Assembly: GCA_031291475.1 (NCBI GenBank)
Contig: JARLIY010000046.1
Coordinates: 106,134 to 170,133 of the forward strand
DNA length: 64,000 bases
From: Xanthobacteraceae bacterium
Lineage (GTDB): Bacteria; Pseudomonadota; Alphaproteobacteria; Rhizobiales; Xanthobacteraceae
Direction of reading: 5' to 3'
Shown piece by piece: positions 34,006 through 43,246 of the stretch (its first letter is position 1; each line of letters starts with the position of its first letter). The translations under genes were made by a program, and so were the position numbers. The notes under the pieces were generated by a model, which was not told where the DNA came from, searched no databases, and worked only from the letters and a program-made list of their open reading frames with translations.

Positions 34006-34737
34006 ATGCAAGTCCGTGACGTCATGACGCGCAGCGTCATTTCCATAACGGCCGGCCAGACGGTGCTCGAAGCGGTGCGCACGATGTTGCAGAACCGGAT
34101 CAGCGGCCTGCCGGTGGTCGATGCGCAAGGCAATCTCGTCGGCATGGTGACCGAAGGAGATTTTCTGCGGCGCGGCGAGATCGGCACCGAGCGGCAGCGG
34201 CCGAAATGGCTCGAATTTTTGCTCGGACCCGGGCGCCTGGCCAGCGAATATGTCCACACCTCGGGCCGCAAAGTGGAAGACGTTATGACCGCCGACCCGG
34301 TGACCGTCAGCGAGGACGACTCGCTGGAGACGGTGGTCGAGCTGATGGAACGCAAACGCATCAAGCGGCTTCCGGTCGTGCGCAACGGCAAAATGGTCGG
34401 CATCGTCAGCCGCGCCAATCTGATGCACGCGTTGGTCAGCTTCGCGCGCGACGTGCAACCTCCCGCCGGCGGCGATTCGGCGATCCGCGAACGGATCCTC
34501 GCGGCTTTCGTCAGGCAACCATGGGCGCCGCAGGTCAACGTCGTCGTCAAAAATGGCGCGGCCGAATTGTGGGGTACGATCACCGACGAGCGCGAACGTC
34601 AGGCGTGCGTGGTCACCGCGGAAAATTGCCCCGGAGTGAAGCAAGTGCGCGATCATCTGGTATGGGTCGAGCCGATGTCGGGCATGGCATTCGCCTCTGC
34701 CGAGGACGAGGCCGAGCTTCACCGGCACGCTTCATAG
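34006..34737 (+). CDS. CBS-pair protein with C-terminal BON domain
   Basis: 243 aa from ATG 34006 (AAGGGGA upstream). Two CBS motifs (MQVRDVMTRSVISI... and KVEDVMTADPVTV...VELMERKRIKRLPVVRNGKMVGIVSR) form an adenosyl-nucleotide-binding pair, and residues about 160-220 match a BON domain (IRERILAAFVRQPWAPQVNVVVKNGAAELWGTITDE, in pieces). CBS-BON proteins are often stress- or hypoxia-linked. It lies 44 bases after fixK and may be cotranscribed. Confidence 0.88.
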   Translation: MQVRDVMTRSVISITAGQTVLEAVRTMLQNRISGLPVVDAQGNLVGMVTEGDFLRRGEIGTERQRPKWLEFLLGPGRLASEYVHTSGRKVEDVMTADPVTVSEDDSLETVVELMERKRIKRLPVVRNGKMVGIVSRANLMHALVSFARDVQPPAGGDSAIRERILAAFVRQPWAPQVNVVVKNGAAELWGTITDERERQACVVTAENCPGVKQVRDHLVWVEPMSGMAFASAEDEAELHRHAS

Positions 34738-34817
34738 AGCTCGGGCGCCGAAATGCGCCGGCTCCCTGTGACCGAAGCAAAACCTTCCCAAGCCCTCCCC
34801 CCGCACAAGAGGTCGCC

Positions 34818-35186
34818 ATGCCCGCAATAGCCTTGCAACCGGCCCGCCAAAGTCGTCCGCGTGTCGCTCTGGCGGCGGCCGTGCTTGCCGTCTGGGCCCT
34901 GTTGCCGCAATCAGCAAGAAGCGAACCGCTGTCGCCCCCGGCGCAAAGGGGACAGGTCTTCGTGCGCACCAATTGTTCGCACTGTCATTCGGTCGAGCGG
35001 GTCGGTGAAAGCCCGCTGCGTGTCGCCCCGCCGTTCCGCACGCTGCACGAGCGTTATCCGGTCGAAAGCCTGCAAGAATCGCTGGCCGAGGGCATCGTCA
35101 CTGGCCATCCGTCGATGCCCGAATTCCAACTCGATCCCGGTCAAATCGCCGACGTGATCGCGTATCTGAAATCGCTTGAGCGATGA
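34818..35186 (+). CDS. small periplasmic cytochrome c
   Basis: 122 aa. A signal peptide (RVALAAAVLAVWALLPQSARS), the heme site C-S-H-C-H, and the axial Met in TGHPSMPEF. It shares layout and the (S/T)GHPxMPxF sequence with the cytochrome split by the mobile element at 25160-26666. Being directly upstream of the cbb3 oxidase, it is a plausible electron donor to FixO/FixP. RBS AAGAGGTCG before ATG 34818. Confidence 0.9.
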   Translation: MPAIALQPARQSRPRVALAAAVLAVWALLPQSARSEPLSPPAQRGQVFVRTNCSHCHSVERVGESPLRVAPPFRTLHERYPVESLQESLAEGIVTGHPSMPEFQLDPGQIADVIAYLKSLER

Positions 35187-35224
35187 GCACAGCGCATGTC
35201 CGCCAACCGATTACACCGGTCTGT

Positions 35225-35238
35225 TTGATCTGCGTCAA
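35225..35238. promoter_or_regulatory. FixK/FNR-type box upstream of fixN
   Basis: TTGATCTGCGTCAA, perfect dyad, 74 bases before the fixN start. A FixK box before fixNOQP is well established in rhizobia. Confidence 0.88.
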
Positions 35239-35312
35239 CACCGCGTTCTGGCGCTCGTGCTCGTTTTAAACACCGGGTGGGGACGTTCGGCCTGAATCTT
35301 CGGGGTGAGCCT

Positions 35313-36959
35313 ATGGCGCAATCGCACGCACAAGCGAAGTATATGAGATTTGGCGAGGCCGGCACGGCGGTCGCCTTCGGCCTATTGGCGATCCTCTCGA
35401 TCGTCGTCGCGGCCAAGGCATACACGCCGGAATATGCCTTCCACGCTTACCTGTTCGCCGCGGCCAGCGTGGCCGCGGTGTTTGCGATTATTAATCGCTA
35501 TTTCGATCGCGACAATGCGGCGCCGCCGCTCACCATCGACGGCAAGCCGAACTACAATATGGGACCGGTCAAGCTGGCGACGATCCTCGCCGTGTTCTGG
35601 GGCATCGCCGGATTCACCGTCGGCCTGTGGATCGCGCTCGAACTGGCTTTCCCGGCACTCAACCTCGACCTGTCCTACATCTCATTCGGGCGGCTGCGGC
35701 CGTTGCATACCTCCGCCGTCATCTTCGCCTTCGGCGGTAACGTCCTGCTTGCCACGTCCATGTATGTCGTGCAGCGGACCTCGCGCGCGCGCATGGTCGG
35801 CGACTTGGCACCGTGGTTCGTGGTGCTCGGCTATAACTTCTTCATCGTCATCGCCGGCACCGGCTACCTCCTCGGCATCACCCAGGCCAAGGAATATGCC
35901 GAGCCGGAATGGTATGCGGACCTTTGGCTCACCATCGTGTGGGTCGTATACCTTTTGGTCTATCTCGGTACCCTGATGCGGCGCACCGAGCCGCACATCT
36001 ATGTCGCCAATTGGTTCTATCTCGCCTTCATTCTCACCATCGCCGTCCTGCATCTCGGCAATAATGCCGCCGTACCGGTGTCGATGTTCTCTTCGAAGTC
36101 GTACGTCGTCTGGTCGGGCGTGCAGGATGCCATGGTGCAGTGGTGGTACGGCCACAACGCCGTCGGCTTCTTCCTCACCGCCGGTTTTCTCGGCATCATG
36201 TACTACTTCATCCCCAAGCGCGCCCAGCGCCCGATCTACAGCTATCGGCTGTCGATCATTCACTTCTGGGCGCTGATCTTTCTCTACATCTGGGCTGGCC
36301 CGCATCATCTCCACTACACGGCGCTGCCCGACTGGACGCAGACTCTCGGCATGACGTTTTCGATCATGCTGTGGATGCCGTCATGGGGCGGCATGATCAA
36401 CGGACTGATGACGCTGTCCGGCGCCTGGGACAAGCTGCGCACCGACCCAGTGCTGCGCATGATGGTGCTCTCGGTCGCGTTCTACGGCATGTCGACCTTC
36501 GAAGGGCCGGTGATGTCGGTGAAGTCCGTCAACTCACTCTCGCACTACACCGACTGGACCATTGGCCACGTTCACTCCGGCGCGCTCGGCTGGGTCGGCT
36601 TTATCTCGTTCGGCGCGATCTATTGCCTGGTGCCGTGGCTGTGGAATCGGCCGCTCTACTCGCTGCGGCTGGTGGGCTGGCACTTCTGGATCGCAACCAT
36701 CGGCATCGTCGTCTACATCACCTCGATGTGGGTGGCCGGGATTCTCCAGGGGCTGATGTGGCGCGCCTACACCAATCTCGGCTTCCTTGAATACTCCTTC
36801 ATCGAGACTGTGGAGGCGATGCATCCGTTCTACGTGATCCGCGCCATCGGCGGCGCCCTGTTCCTGATCGGCGCGCTGATCATGGCCTTCAATATCTGGC
36901 GGACGATCTATCCGAGCGAGCAGCTCGCGCCCGCCGTAAGCCTGGCCCCGGCCGAGTAG
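35313..36959 (+). CDS. fixN: cbb3-type cytochrome c oxidase subunit I
   Basis: 548 aa from ATG 35313, behind GGGTGAG; GTG 35277 would add 12 residues. About 12-14 membrane helices. The heme-copper ligands are visible: [12 protein letters not shown] (low-spin heme His), [18 protein letters not shown] (copper His and following motif), [13 protein letters not shown] (His pair) and [11 protein letters not shown] with HVH. Catalytic subunit of the high-affinity oxidase that reduces O2 at very low oxygen and pumps protons. Head of fixNOQP. Confidence 0.97.
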   Translation: MAQSHAQAKYMRFGEAGTAVAFGLLAILSIVVAAKAYTPEYAFHAYLFAAASVAAVFAIINRYFDRDNAAPPLTIDGKPNYNMGPVKLATILAVFWGIAGFTVGLWIALELAFPALNLDLSYISFGRLRPLHTSAVIFAFGGNVLLATSMYVVQRTSRARMVGDLAPWFVVLGYNFFIVIAGTGYLLGITQAKEYAEPEWYADLWLTIVWVVYLLVYLGTLMRRTEPHIYVANWFYLAFILTIAVLHLGNNAAVPVSMFSSKSYVVWSGVQDAMVQWWYGHNAVGFFLTAGFLGIMYYFIPKRAQRPIYSYRLSIIHFWALIFLYIWAGPHHLHYTALPDWTQTLGMTFSIMLWMPSWGGMINGLMTLSGAWDKLRTDPVLRMMVLSVAFYGMSTFEGPVMSVKSVNSLSHYTDWTIGHVHSGALGWVGFISFGAIYCLVPWLWNRPLYSLRLVGWHFWIATIGIVVYITSMWVAGILQGLMWRAYTNLGFLEYSFIETVEAMHPFYVIRAIGGALFLIGALIMAFNIWRTIYPSEQLAPAVSLAPAE

Positions 36960-36970
36960 GAGGAGCCTCT

Positions 36971-37717
36971 ATGTCGACCTACACGTCATTGTGGCAGCGG
37001 CACTGGATCCTGGAGCGCAACTCCATCCTGCTCCTGCTCGGGATCCTAATCGTGATTGCCATCGGCGGCCTAGTCGAGGTTGTGCCGCTGTTCTATTTGC
37101 GCAGCACGATCGAAACCGCGCCGGGCATGCGGCCCTATACGCCGCTCGAACTCGCCGGCCGCGACATCTACGTGCGCGAAGGCTGCTATCTCTGCCATTC
37201 GCAGATGATCCGCGCACTGCGCGACGAGGTCGAACGTTACGGTCATTACTCCCTCGCCGCCGAAAGCATGTACGACCATCCCTTCCAGTGGGGCTCCAAG
37301 CGCAATGGCCCGGACCTGGCGCGTGTCGGCGGCAAGTATTCCGACGACTGGCACCGCGACCATCTGCTCGACCCGCGTTCTGTGGTGCCGGCTTCGATCA
37401 TGCCGGCCTATCCCTGGCTGTTCACCACCGATCTCGATCACAGCCATATCGCCGACGACATGAAGGTGCAGGCGCTGCTCGGCGTGCCCTACAGCGACGA
37501 AATGATCGCCAACGCGGCTGCCGACGTGCGCACGCAGGCGACCAACGACGCGCCCGACGCCGCCGCGCTGGTCAAGCGCTACCCCAAAGCGCAGGCGCGC
37601 GATTTTGCCGGTAATCCGGCGCATATCACCGAGGCCGACGCGCTGATCGCGTATCTGCAGATGCTCGGAACGCTGGTCGACTTCAAGCTCTACGACGACA
37701 AAGCCAACATCCGCTGA
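36971..37717 (+). CDS. fixO: cbb3-type oxidase subunit II, membrane-bound monoheme cytochrome c
   Basis: 248 aa. One N-terminal membrane anchor ([23 protein letters not shown]), then a periplasmic heme domain with C-Y-L-C-H in [14 protein letters not shown] and an axial Met in a [12 protein letters not shown] segment. [20 protein letters not shown] is a typical FixO stretch. It takes electrons from FixP and passes them to FixN. Starts 11 bases after fixN with GGAGGAG. Confidence 0.96.
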   Translation: MSTYTSLWQRHWILERNSILLLLGILIVIAIGGLVEVVPLFYLRSTIETAPGMRPYTPLELAGRDIYVREGCYLCHSQMIRALRDEVERYGHYSLAAESMYDHPFQWGSKRNGPDLARVGGKYSDDWHRDHLLDPRSVVPASIMPAYPWLFTTDLDHSHIADDMKVQALLGVPYSDEMIANAAADVRTQATNDAPDAAALVKRYPKAQARDFAGNPAHITEADALIAYLQMLGTLVDFKLYDDKANIR

Positions 37718-37727
37718 GGAGAAACCT

Positions 37728-37883
37728 GTGTCGACGACATATGAGTTTTTCGCCCGCTTCGCCCAAACCTGGGGGCTGGTTTACTTCGTCGTTCTGTTCA
37801 TCGCGGTGCTGGTCTATGCGCTGTGGCCGTCACGCCAGAAGCAGTTCGATGAATCCGCGCGCGTTCCGCTGCGGGAGGATTGA
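37728..37883 (+). CDS. fixQ: cbb3-type oxidase small subunit
   Basis: 51 aa from GTG 37728 (GAGGAG upstream). One membrane helix (GLVYFVVLFIAVLVYALWP) followed by a short charged tail (SRQKQFDESARVPLRED), the CcoQ pattern. It stabilises the oxidase complex. It lies 10 bases after fixO and 3 before fixP. Confidence 0.92.
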   Translation: MSTTYEFFARFAQTWGLVYFVVLFIAVLVYALWPSRQKQFDESARVPLRED

Positions 37884-37886
37884 TCA

Positions 37887-38768
37887 ATGGCCGATGCGAA
37901 GAAACCCGATCAGAATCCGGCGGCAAAAGTCGGCACGACCGGCCACGAGTGGGACGGCATCCAGGAGCTGAACACGCCGTTGCCGCGCTGGTGGCTGTGG
38001 CTGTTCTACGCGACGATCGTGTGGTCGATCGGTTACTGGATCGTCTATCCGACGTGGCCGCTGCTCTCCTCCTACAGCAACGGGCTCGTCAACTGGCACA
38101 CGCGCAGCGCCGTCGCCGACCAGCTCGCCGCCCTGCAAACGCAGCGCGGGCCGATGATGACTCGGCTTAATTCAGCTTCGCTGCAGGAGATCGAAACGAC
38201 CCCGGAATTGCTCGATTTCGCCCGTGCGCTCGGCCGTCACGCTTTTGCCGACAATTGCGCGCCCTGCCACGGCTCCGGCGGCGCCGGCGCCAAGGGTTAT
38301 CCGAATCTCGTCGACAACAAATGGCTCTGGGGCGGCAAGCTCAACGACATCGCGCAGACGATCCGGCACGGCGCCCGCGCCGGTGACGACGATGGCCATC
38401 AGGGCTCGATGCCGGCTTTCGGCCGCGATGGCATGCTCAAAGCCGACGAAATCTCCACCGTGGCCGATTACGTCCGCACGCTGTCCGGGCTCAAGCCCGA
38501 TGCCGGCGCCGATCTCGCGCGCGGCGCCAAAATCTTCGCCGACAACTGCGCCGTCTGTCACGGCCCGGAGGGCAAGGGCAATCGCGAGCTCGGCGCACCC
38601 AATCTGACCGACAATATCTGGCTGTACGCTCCGGACAAGAAGACCATCATGGAAGGCATCATCAACGGCCGGGGCGGCATCATGCCGGCCTGGGGCGGCA
38701 AGCTCGACGACGCCACCATCAAGGGGCTTGCCGTCTATGTCCACACCTTCGGCGGCGGGGAGCAGTAA
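37887..38768 (+). CDS. fixP: cbb3-type oxidase subunit III, diheme cytochrome c
   Basis: 293 aa. An N-terminal cytoplasmic stretch ending in EWDGIQELNTPLPRWWLW, a membrane helix, and two heme domains with C-A-P-C-H (about residue 126) and C-A-V-C-H (about 219). Axial-Met motifs GSMPAFG and GIMPAWGG follow each. It is the entry point for electrons from soluble cytochromes. Confidence 0.96.
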   Translation: MADAKKPDQNPAAKVGTTGHEWDGIQELNTPLPRWWLWLFYATIVWSIGYWIVYPTWPLLSSYSNGLVNWHTRSAVADQLAALQTQRGPMMTRLNSASLQEIETTPELLDFARALGRHAFADNCAPCHGSGGAGAKGYPNLVDNKWLWGGKLNDIAQTIRHGARAGDDDGHQGSMPAFGRDGMLKADEISTVADYVRTLSGLKPDAGADLARGAKIFADNCAVCHGPEGKGNRELGAPNLTDNIWLYAPDKKTIMEGIINGRGGIMPAWGGKLDDATIKGLAVYVHTFGGGEQ

Positions 38769-38770
38769 CG

Positions 38771-40309
38771 ATGTGCCCCGGCTGCGATATCGCGCTCGCC
38801 ATGCAGCCGCAACAACATGCGCTTGCCGCGCTGGTCGATGATGCAGCGCGAACACCGCTCATTCCGAGCTTCGAGCCGGAGCAGCCGGACGACGACCAGC
38901 CGCTCTACGCGGCGCGCAGAAAGATCTATCCGCAGCGCGTGAGCGGCACATACCGGCGCGTGAAATGGGCGGTTTTGTTCGTTACGCTCGGCATCTATTA
39001 CCTGCTGCCTTTCGTGCGCTGGGATCGCGGCCCGAACGCGCCGGCCCAGGCGGTGTTAATCGATTTTCCCAACCGGCGCTTTTATTTCTTCTTTATCGAG
39101 ATTTGGCCGCAGGAATTCTATTACCTCACCGGGCTCCTCATCCTTGCGGCAATGGGGCTGTTCCTGATGAACGCCGTCGCCGGGCGGGTGTGGTGCGGCT
39201 ATCTCTGCCCGCAGACGGTGTGGACCGATCTCTTCCAAACGATCGAGCGTTGGACCGAAGGCGATCGGCGCGAGCACCTTCAGCGCGACCGCCAGCCGTG
39301 GACGCTCGACCGCGTGGCCCGCGCCGGAACCAAGCACTTTCTCTGGCTGATGGTCGCCTGGTGGACCGGCGGCGCCTGGGTGCTCTACTTCGCCGATGCG
39401 CCGACCCTGGTCAGGGACCTCGCCACTTTTCAGGCGCCGCTCATCGCTTACGTCTTCATTGGATTATTGACGTTCACCACCTACACGCTCGCCGGATGGA
39501 TGCGCGAGCAGGTCTGCGTCTATATGTGCCCTTGGCCGCGCATTCAGGCGGCATTGACCGACGAATACGCGCTCAACGTCACCTACCGCTATGACCGCGG
39601 CGAGCCGCGCGCGTCGCTGAAAAAAGCCGCCATCCTGCACGAGCAGGGCCTTCCGGCCGGCGACTGCATCGATTGCCTGCAATGCGTCCACGTCTGTCCG
39701 ACCGGGGTGGATATTCGCGGCGGCCCCAATCTAGGCTGCATCCAGTGCGGCCTGTGCATCGATGCCTGCGACGCGGTGATGGAAAAAATCGGGCGTCCGC
39801 GGCGGCTGATCGCGTACGACACCGACATCAACATCAAACGCCGGCAGCGGGGAGAAGCTGCGTCCTACAGCGTCGTCCGCCCGCGCACGGTGCTTTATGC
39901 CGTGATCATCGGCCTGGTCGCTGCGGTGATGACGTATGCCTTGGCCACGCGGCACAATGATGCCGTCAGCGTCCTGCACGACCGCAATCCGCTGTTCGTG
40001 CGCCTGTCCGACGGATCTTTGCGCAACGCTTACGCGGTGCGCATCCTCAACAAGAGCCTCGAAGAGAAAATGTTCGTGCTATCGGTGACCGGGTTGCCCG
40101 ACGCCGACATCGACGTCATCGGCAGCCCGACCTTTTCCGGTCCCAATCCGCTCATCGAGGTCGGCCCCGATCAGTCGCGCGAAGTGCGCGTTCTGGTCAC
40201 GGCGCGCGAGCGGATCGCCCCCGGAGCATCCGTCCCGATCACATTCAGCATCGTGCCGATATCCGGCGGGACGGCGGTCAGCGCCGGTGACCACTTCTTC
40301 GGACCCTGA
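38771..40309 (+). CDS. fixG: cbb3 oxidase accessory protein CcoG/FixG, membrane ferredoxin-like copper reductase
   Basis: 512 aa from ATG 38771, two bases after fixP. Five membrane helices, then two [4Fe-4S] motifs: CIDCLQCVHVC-P and CIQCGLCIDAC-D (about residues 298-330), plus an N-terminal conserved WCGYLCPQTVW segment. The C-terminal periplasmic Ig-like domain begins near residue 390. CcoG-type proteins reduce Cu(II) before delivery to the oxidase. The N-terminus MCPGCDIA has an extra CxxC-like pair. Confidence 0.95.
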   Translation: MCPGCDIALAMQPQQHALAALVDDAARTPLIPSFEPEQPDDDQPLYAARRKIYPQRVSGTYRRVKWAVLFVTLGIYYLLPFVRWDRGPNAPAQAVLIDFPNRRFYFFFIEIWPQEFYYLTGLLILAAMGLFLMNAVAGRVWCGYLCPQTVWTDLFQTIERWTEGDRREHLQRDRQPWTLDRVARAGTKHFLWLMVAWWTGGAWVLYFADAPTLVRDLATFQAPLIAYVFIGLLTFTTYTLAGWMREQVCVYMCPWPRIQAALTDEYALNVTYRYDRGEPRASLKKAAILHEQGLPAGDCIDCLQCVHVCPTGVDIRGGPNLGCIQCGLCIDACDAVMEKIGRPRRLIAYDTDINIKRRQRGEAASYSVVRPRTVLYAVIIGLVAAVMTYALATRHNDAVSVLHDRNPLFVRLSDGSLRNAYAVRILNKSLEEKMFVLSVTGLPDADIDVIGSPTFSGPNPLIEVGPDQSREVRVLVTARERIAPGASVPITFSIVPISGGTAVSAGDHFFGP

Positions 40310-40318
40310 GGTAAGCGC

Positions 40319-40864
40319 ATGTCGAGTGACCTTTTCGGCAGCGATGACGCCGAGTTGCCTTCGCCCCGGCAGGCGGGGAAAAAGCCCGAGCGCGAACTGA
40401 CCGGGTGGATGGTCTTCTCCATTATCGTCAGTTTCTTCGCCGTCATCATCGGCGTCAACGCATTCATGGCCCATGAGGCGCTGTCGACCTTCCGCGGCGT
40501 CGATACCGACAGCGCCTACCGGGCCGGGCAAATATTCGAGCATGAAGTCGCCATGGCGAAGGCCCAGGACGCCCAGCATTGGCAGGTCGAGGCCAAGGTG
40601 ACGCCAGCGCCCGGCGGCAGCGCCGCTCTCGACATCGCCGTGAGCGACGCCGCGGGCGCCCCGCTTGCCGGCCTCACGGCTACCGCCGTGTTCGCGCGGC
40701 CGACCGACCGAGGCCTCGATCGCTCCATGGCCGTGAGCGAAGATGCGCCCGGTCATTTCCACGGCAGTGCTGACATTTCCGCCGGCCAATGGGATCTCAT
40801 CATTGAGCTGTCGCGGCAGGAGCAACGGATGTTCCGATCCAAGAACCGCGTCGTTATCCGGTAA
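40319..40864 (+). CDS. fixH: cbb3 oxidase assembly protein FixH
   Basis: 181 aa. A cytoplasmic N-terminus of about 40 residues, one membrane helix (GWMVFSIIVSFFAVIIGVNAF) and a periplasmic beta-sandwich ending VIR. The AYRAGQIFEHEVAMAKAQDAQ (40516-40580) linker is typical of FixH. Required for maturation of the oxidase, probably with FixI in copper handling. Confidence 0.92.
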   Translation: MSSDLFGSDDAELPSPRQAGKKPERELTGWMVFSIIVSFFAVIIGVNAFMAHEALSTFRGVDTDSAYRAGQIFEHEVAMAKAQDAQHWQVEAKVTPAPGGSAALDIAVSDAAGAPLAGLTATAVFARPTDRGLDRSMAVSEDAPGHFHGSADISAGQWDLIIELSRQEQRMFRSKNRVVIR

Positions 40865-40873
40865 GTTGCACCG

Positions 40874-43054
40874 ATGTCCGAGACCCATGACCTGTCGATG
40901 TTCGTTGAGCCCGGCAATGCCGGCACCTCGCATATGACGCTCGCCGTCGACGGCGTCGCCTGCGCCGGATGCATCCGCAAGATCGAAAGCGGGCTGACCA
41001 AGCTGCCCGGCGTAATCGACGCGCGGCTGAACTTTACCCAGCGCCGCCTCGCCGTCGATTGGCATAACGATCAAATCGATGCCGCTCGCATCATCGCGGC
41101 GCTGGAGCGCATCGGATACCGCGCCCATCCGTTCGCACCCGAACGCGTCGAGGCCGACGACAGCGCCCAGGCCAAGTGGCTCCTGACCTGTCTCGCAGTC
41201 GCCGGCTTCGCCGCGATGAACGTCATGCTGCTGTCGGTCTCGGTATGGGCGGGCAACGTCAGCGACATGACGCAGGAGACACGCGATCTGTTCCATTGGC
41301 TCTCGGCGCTGATCGCGCTGCCGGCGGCGGCCTATGCCGGCCAGCCGTTTTTCCAAAGCGCGCTGCGGGCGCTGCGGGCGCGCCAGCTCAACATGGATGT
41401 GCCAATTTCGATCGGCGTAACTTTGGCGCTCGGCCTCTCCGTATACGAGACGGCGACACACGCCGTGCATGCCTATTTCGATTCCGCGATCACGCTGTTG
41501 TTCTTTTTGCTGATCGGCCGCTACCTCGATCTGGCGATGCGGCGCAAGACGCGGCTGTTCGCGGGCAATCTCGCAAGCCTCAAGGCGGAATTCGCGCACC
41601 GGCTCGATTCGAGCGGCGAACTCGTCCGGGTGCCGGCAGGCGCGCTGCATCCCGGCGACCGCGTGCTGGTGCGGCCCGGCGAGCGCGTGCCCGCCGACGG
41701 CACCGTGATCGGCGGCGCTTCCGAGATCGACGAGAGCCTGGTGACCGGCGAGACGCTGTATCGCGCCGTGCTCGCCGGCACGACGATCTACGCCGGCAGC
41801 GTCAACGTCTCCGGTGCGCTGACCATGCGCGTCATCGCCGCCGGCGCCGGCACCTTGGTCGAGGAGGTCGAGCGGCTTCTGGAAAAGGCGACGCAGGCGA
41901 AATCGCAGACCATGCGGCTCGCCGACCGCACAACGCGGCTGTATGCGCCGGTCGTGCACGCGACGGCGGCGCTCACCGCGATCGGCTGGCTCATCGCCGG
42001 CGCCTCCATCCACGATTCCATCGTTATTGCCATCGCCGTGCTCATTATTACGTGTCCCTGCGCCATCGCGCTTGCCATTCCCACCGTGCAGATGATCGCC
42101 GCGGGCTCTTTGTTCCGCGGCGGCGTCATTCTCAACGGCGGCGACGCCATCGAGCGGCTCGCCGAGGCCGACACCGTCGTTTTCGACAAGACCGGAACGT
42201 TGACGTTACCGGAGCCGCGCGCGGACGCCGCTGTGGACGTTGATCCCGTCATGCTCGAACGGGCGGCGCGGCTTGCCTTGTCGAGCCGCCATCCGTTGGC
42301 GGCCGCGCTGGCGCTGGCGGCGCGTGAGCGCATCCCCTATCCCGGCGCCGTCGAGGAACCGGGACTAGGCGTTCGCGCGCTCATCGACGGCGCGGAGGCG
42401 CGGCTGGGCAGCGCAAAATTCTGCGGTGTCGCCGAGCAAGCTCTGACCGCCGCAGGGCCTGATGCCGGCGCTTCCTTCATCACTTTCGCCTATGCCGGAA
42501 AGACCGCGACCATACCCATTCGTCAGAGCCTGCGGCCGGATGCCGTGGCGGTGACGAAGGCGCTTGCGGACCGTGGCCTGCGCCTCATGGTGGTGTCGGG
42601 CGACCGGGCCGAAGCCGTGGCGCCGGTGGCGGACAAGCTCGGCATCGGCGGTTGGCTGGCCGGCCTCACGCCCGCGGAAAAAATCGCGGTCATCGAGCGT
42701 TTGAAATCGCAAGGCCGCCGCGTCCTCATGGTCGGCGATGGGTTGAACGATGCGCCGGCGCTCGCCGCCGCTTACGTTTCGCTCTCGCCGATCACCGCCG
42801 CGCATCTGACCCAGGCGCATGCCGACGCGCTGTTCCTCGGCGATCTGCTCGCGCCGGTGTTGCGCGCGGTGGCGGAATCGCGGCGGGCGCGGGCGCTGAT
42901 GAAACAAAACCTCGCGCTGGCGGCGATCTACAACGCGCTCGCGGTGCCTCTGGCGATCGCCGGACTGGTGACGCCATTGATCGCGGCAGTCGCCATGTCC
43001 GGATCCTCGCTTCTGGTCACGCTCAACGCGCTCCGCGCGAGGCTCGCGTCATGA
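40874..43054 (+). CDS. fixI: FixI/CcoI copper-transporting P-type ATPase
   Basis: 726 aa. N-terminal metal-binding domain with C30-A-G-C33, eight membrane helices, the copper-path motif C394-P-C396, phosphorylated Asp438 in DKTGTLT, the SRHPLAAA motif (HP signature) and MVGDGLNDAPAL. FixI exports copper to the periplasm for assembly of the cbb3 oxidase rather than for detoxification. Stop overlaps fixS (ATGA). Confidence 0.96.
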   Translation: MSETHDLSMFVEPGNAGTSHMTLAVDGVACAGCIRKIESGLTKLPGVIDARLNFTQRRLAVDWHNDQIDAARIIAALERIGYRAHPFAPERVEADDSAQAKWLLTCLAVAGFAAMNVMLLSVSVWAGNVSDMTQETRDLFHWLSALIALPAAAYAGQPFFQSALRALRARQLNMDVPISIGVTLALGLSVYETATHAVHAYFDSAITLLFFLLIGRYLDLAMRRKTRLFAGNLASLKAEFAHRLDSSGELVRVPAGALHPGDRVLVRPGERVPADGTVIGGASEIDESLVTGETLYRAVLAGTTIYAGSVNVSGALTMRVIAAGAGTLVEEVERLLEKATQAKSQTMRLADRTTRLYAPVVHATAALTAIGWLIAGASIHDSIVIAIAVLIITCPCAIALAIPTVQMIAAGSLFRGGVILNGGDAIERLAEADTVVFDKTGTLTLPEPRADAAVDVDPVMLERAARLALSSRHPLAAALALAARERIPYPGAVEEPGLGVRALIDGAEARLGSAKFCGVAEQALTAAGPDAGASFITFAYAGKTATIPIRQSLRPDAVAVTKALADRGLRLMVVSGDRAEAVAPVADKLGIGGWLAGLTPAEKIAVIERLKSQGRRVLMVGDGLNDAPALAAAYVSLSPITAAHLTQAHADALFLGDLLAPVLRAVAESRRARALMKQNLALAAIYNALAVPLAIAGLVTPLIAAVAMSGSSLLVTLNALRARLAS

Positions 43055-43218
43055 ATGTCCTCATCTACCTCGTGCCGCTGGCGTTGCTGCTCGGCTTGAC
43101 CGGGCTGGTGGGGTTTCTTTGGTCGCTCAAAAGCGGCCAATACGACGATCTCGACGGCGCCGCCGTCCGCATCCTGCCCGACGACGACGTGCCGCCATCG
43201 CCGGCTCGCGAGCCGTGA
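43051..43218 (+). CDS. fixS: cbb3 oxidase maturation protein FixS
   Basis: 55 aa. One membrane helix (LIYLVPLALLLGLTGLVGFLW), then SLKSGQYDDLDGAAVRIL, the CcoS signature. Translationally coupled to fixI. Last gene of the cluster, convergent with the acyl-CoA synthetase/GNAT fusion. Confidence 0.95.
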   Translation: MNVLIYLVPLALLLGLTGLVGFLWSLKSGQYDDLDGAAVRILPDDDVPPSPAREP

Positions 43219-43246
43219 AAAACCCACCCGCGAGATTTGAAGCCGT

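Noticed and set aside
40079..42013. 644-codon minus-strand open frame
   Set aside because: Antisense of fixG, fixH and fixI, whose motifs are unmistakable.
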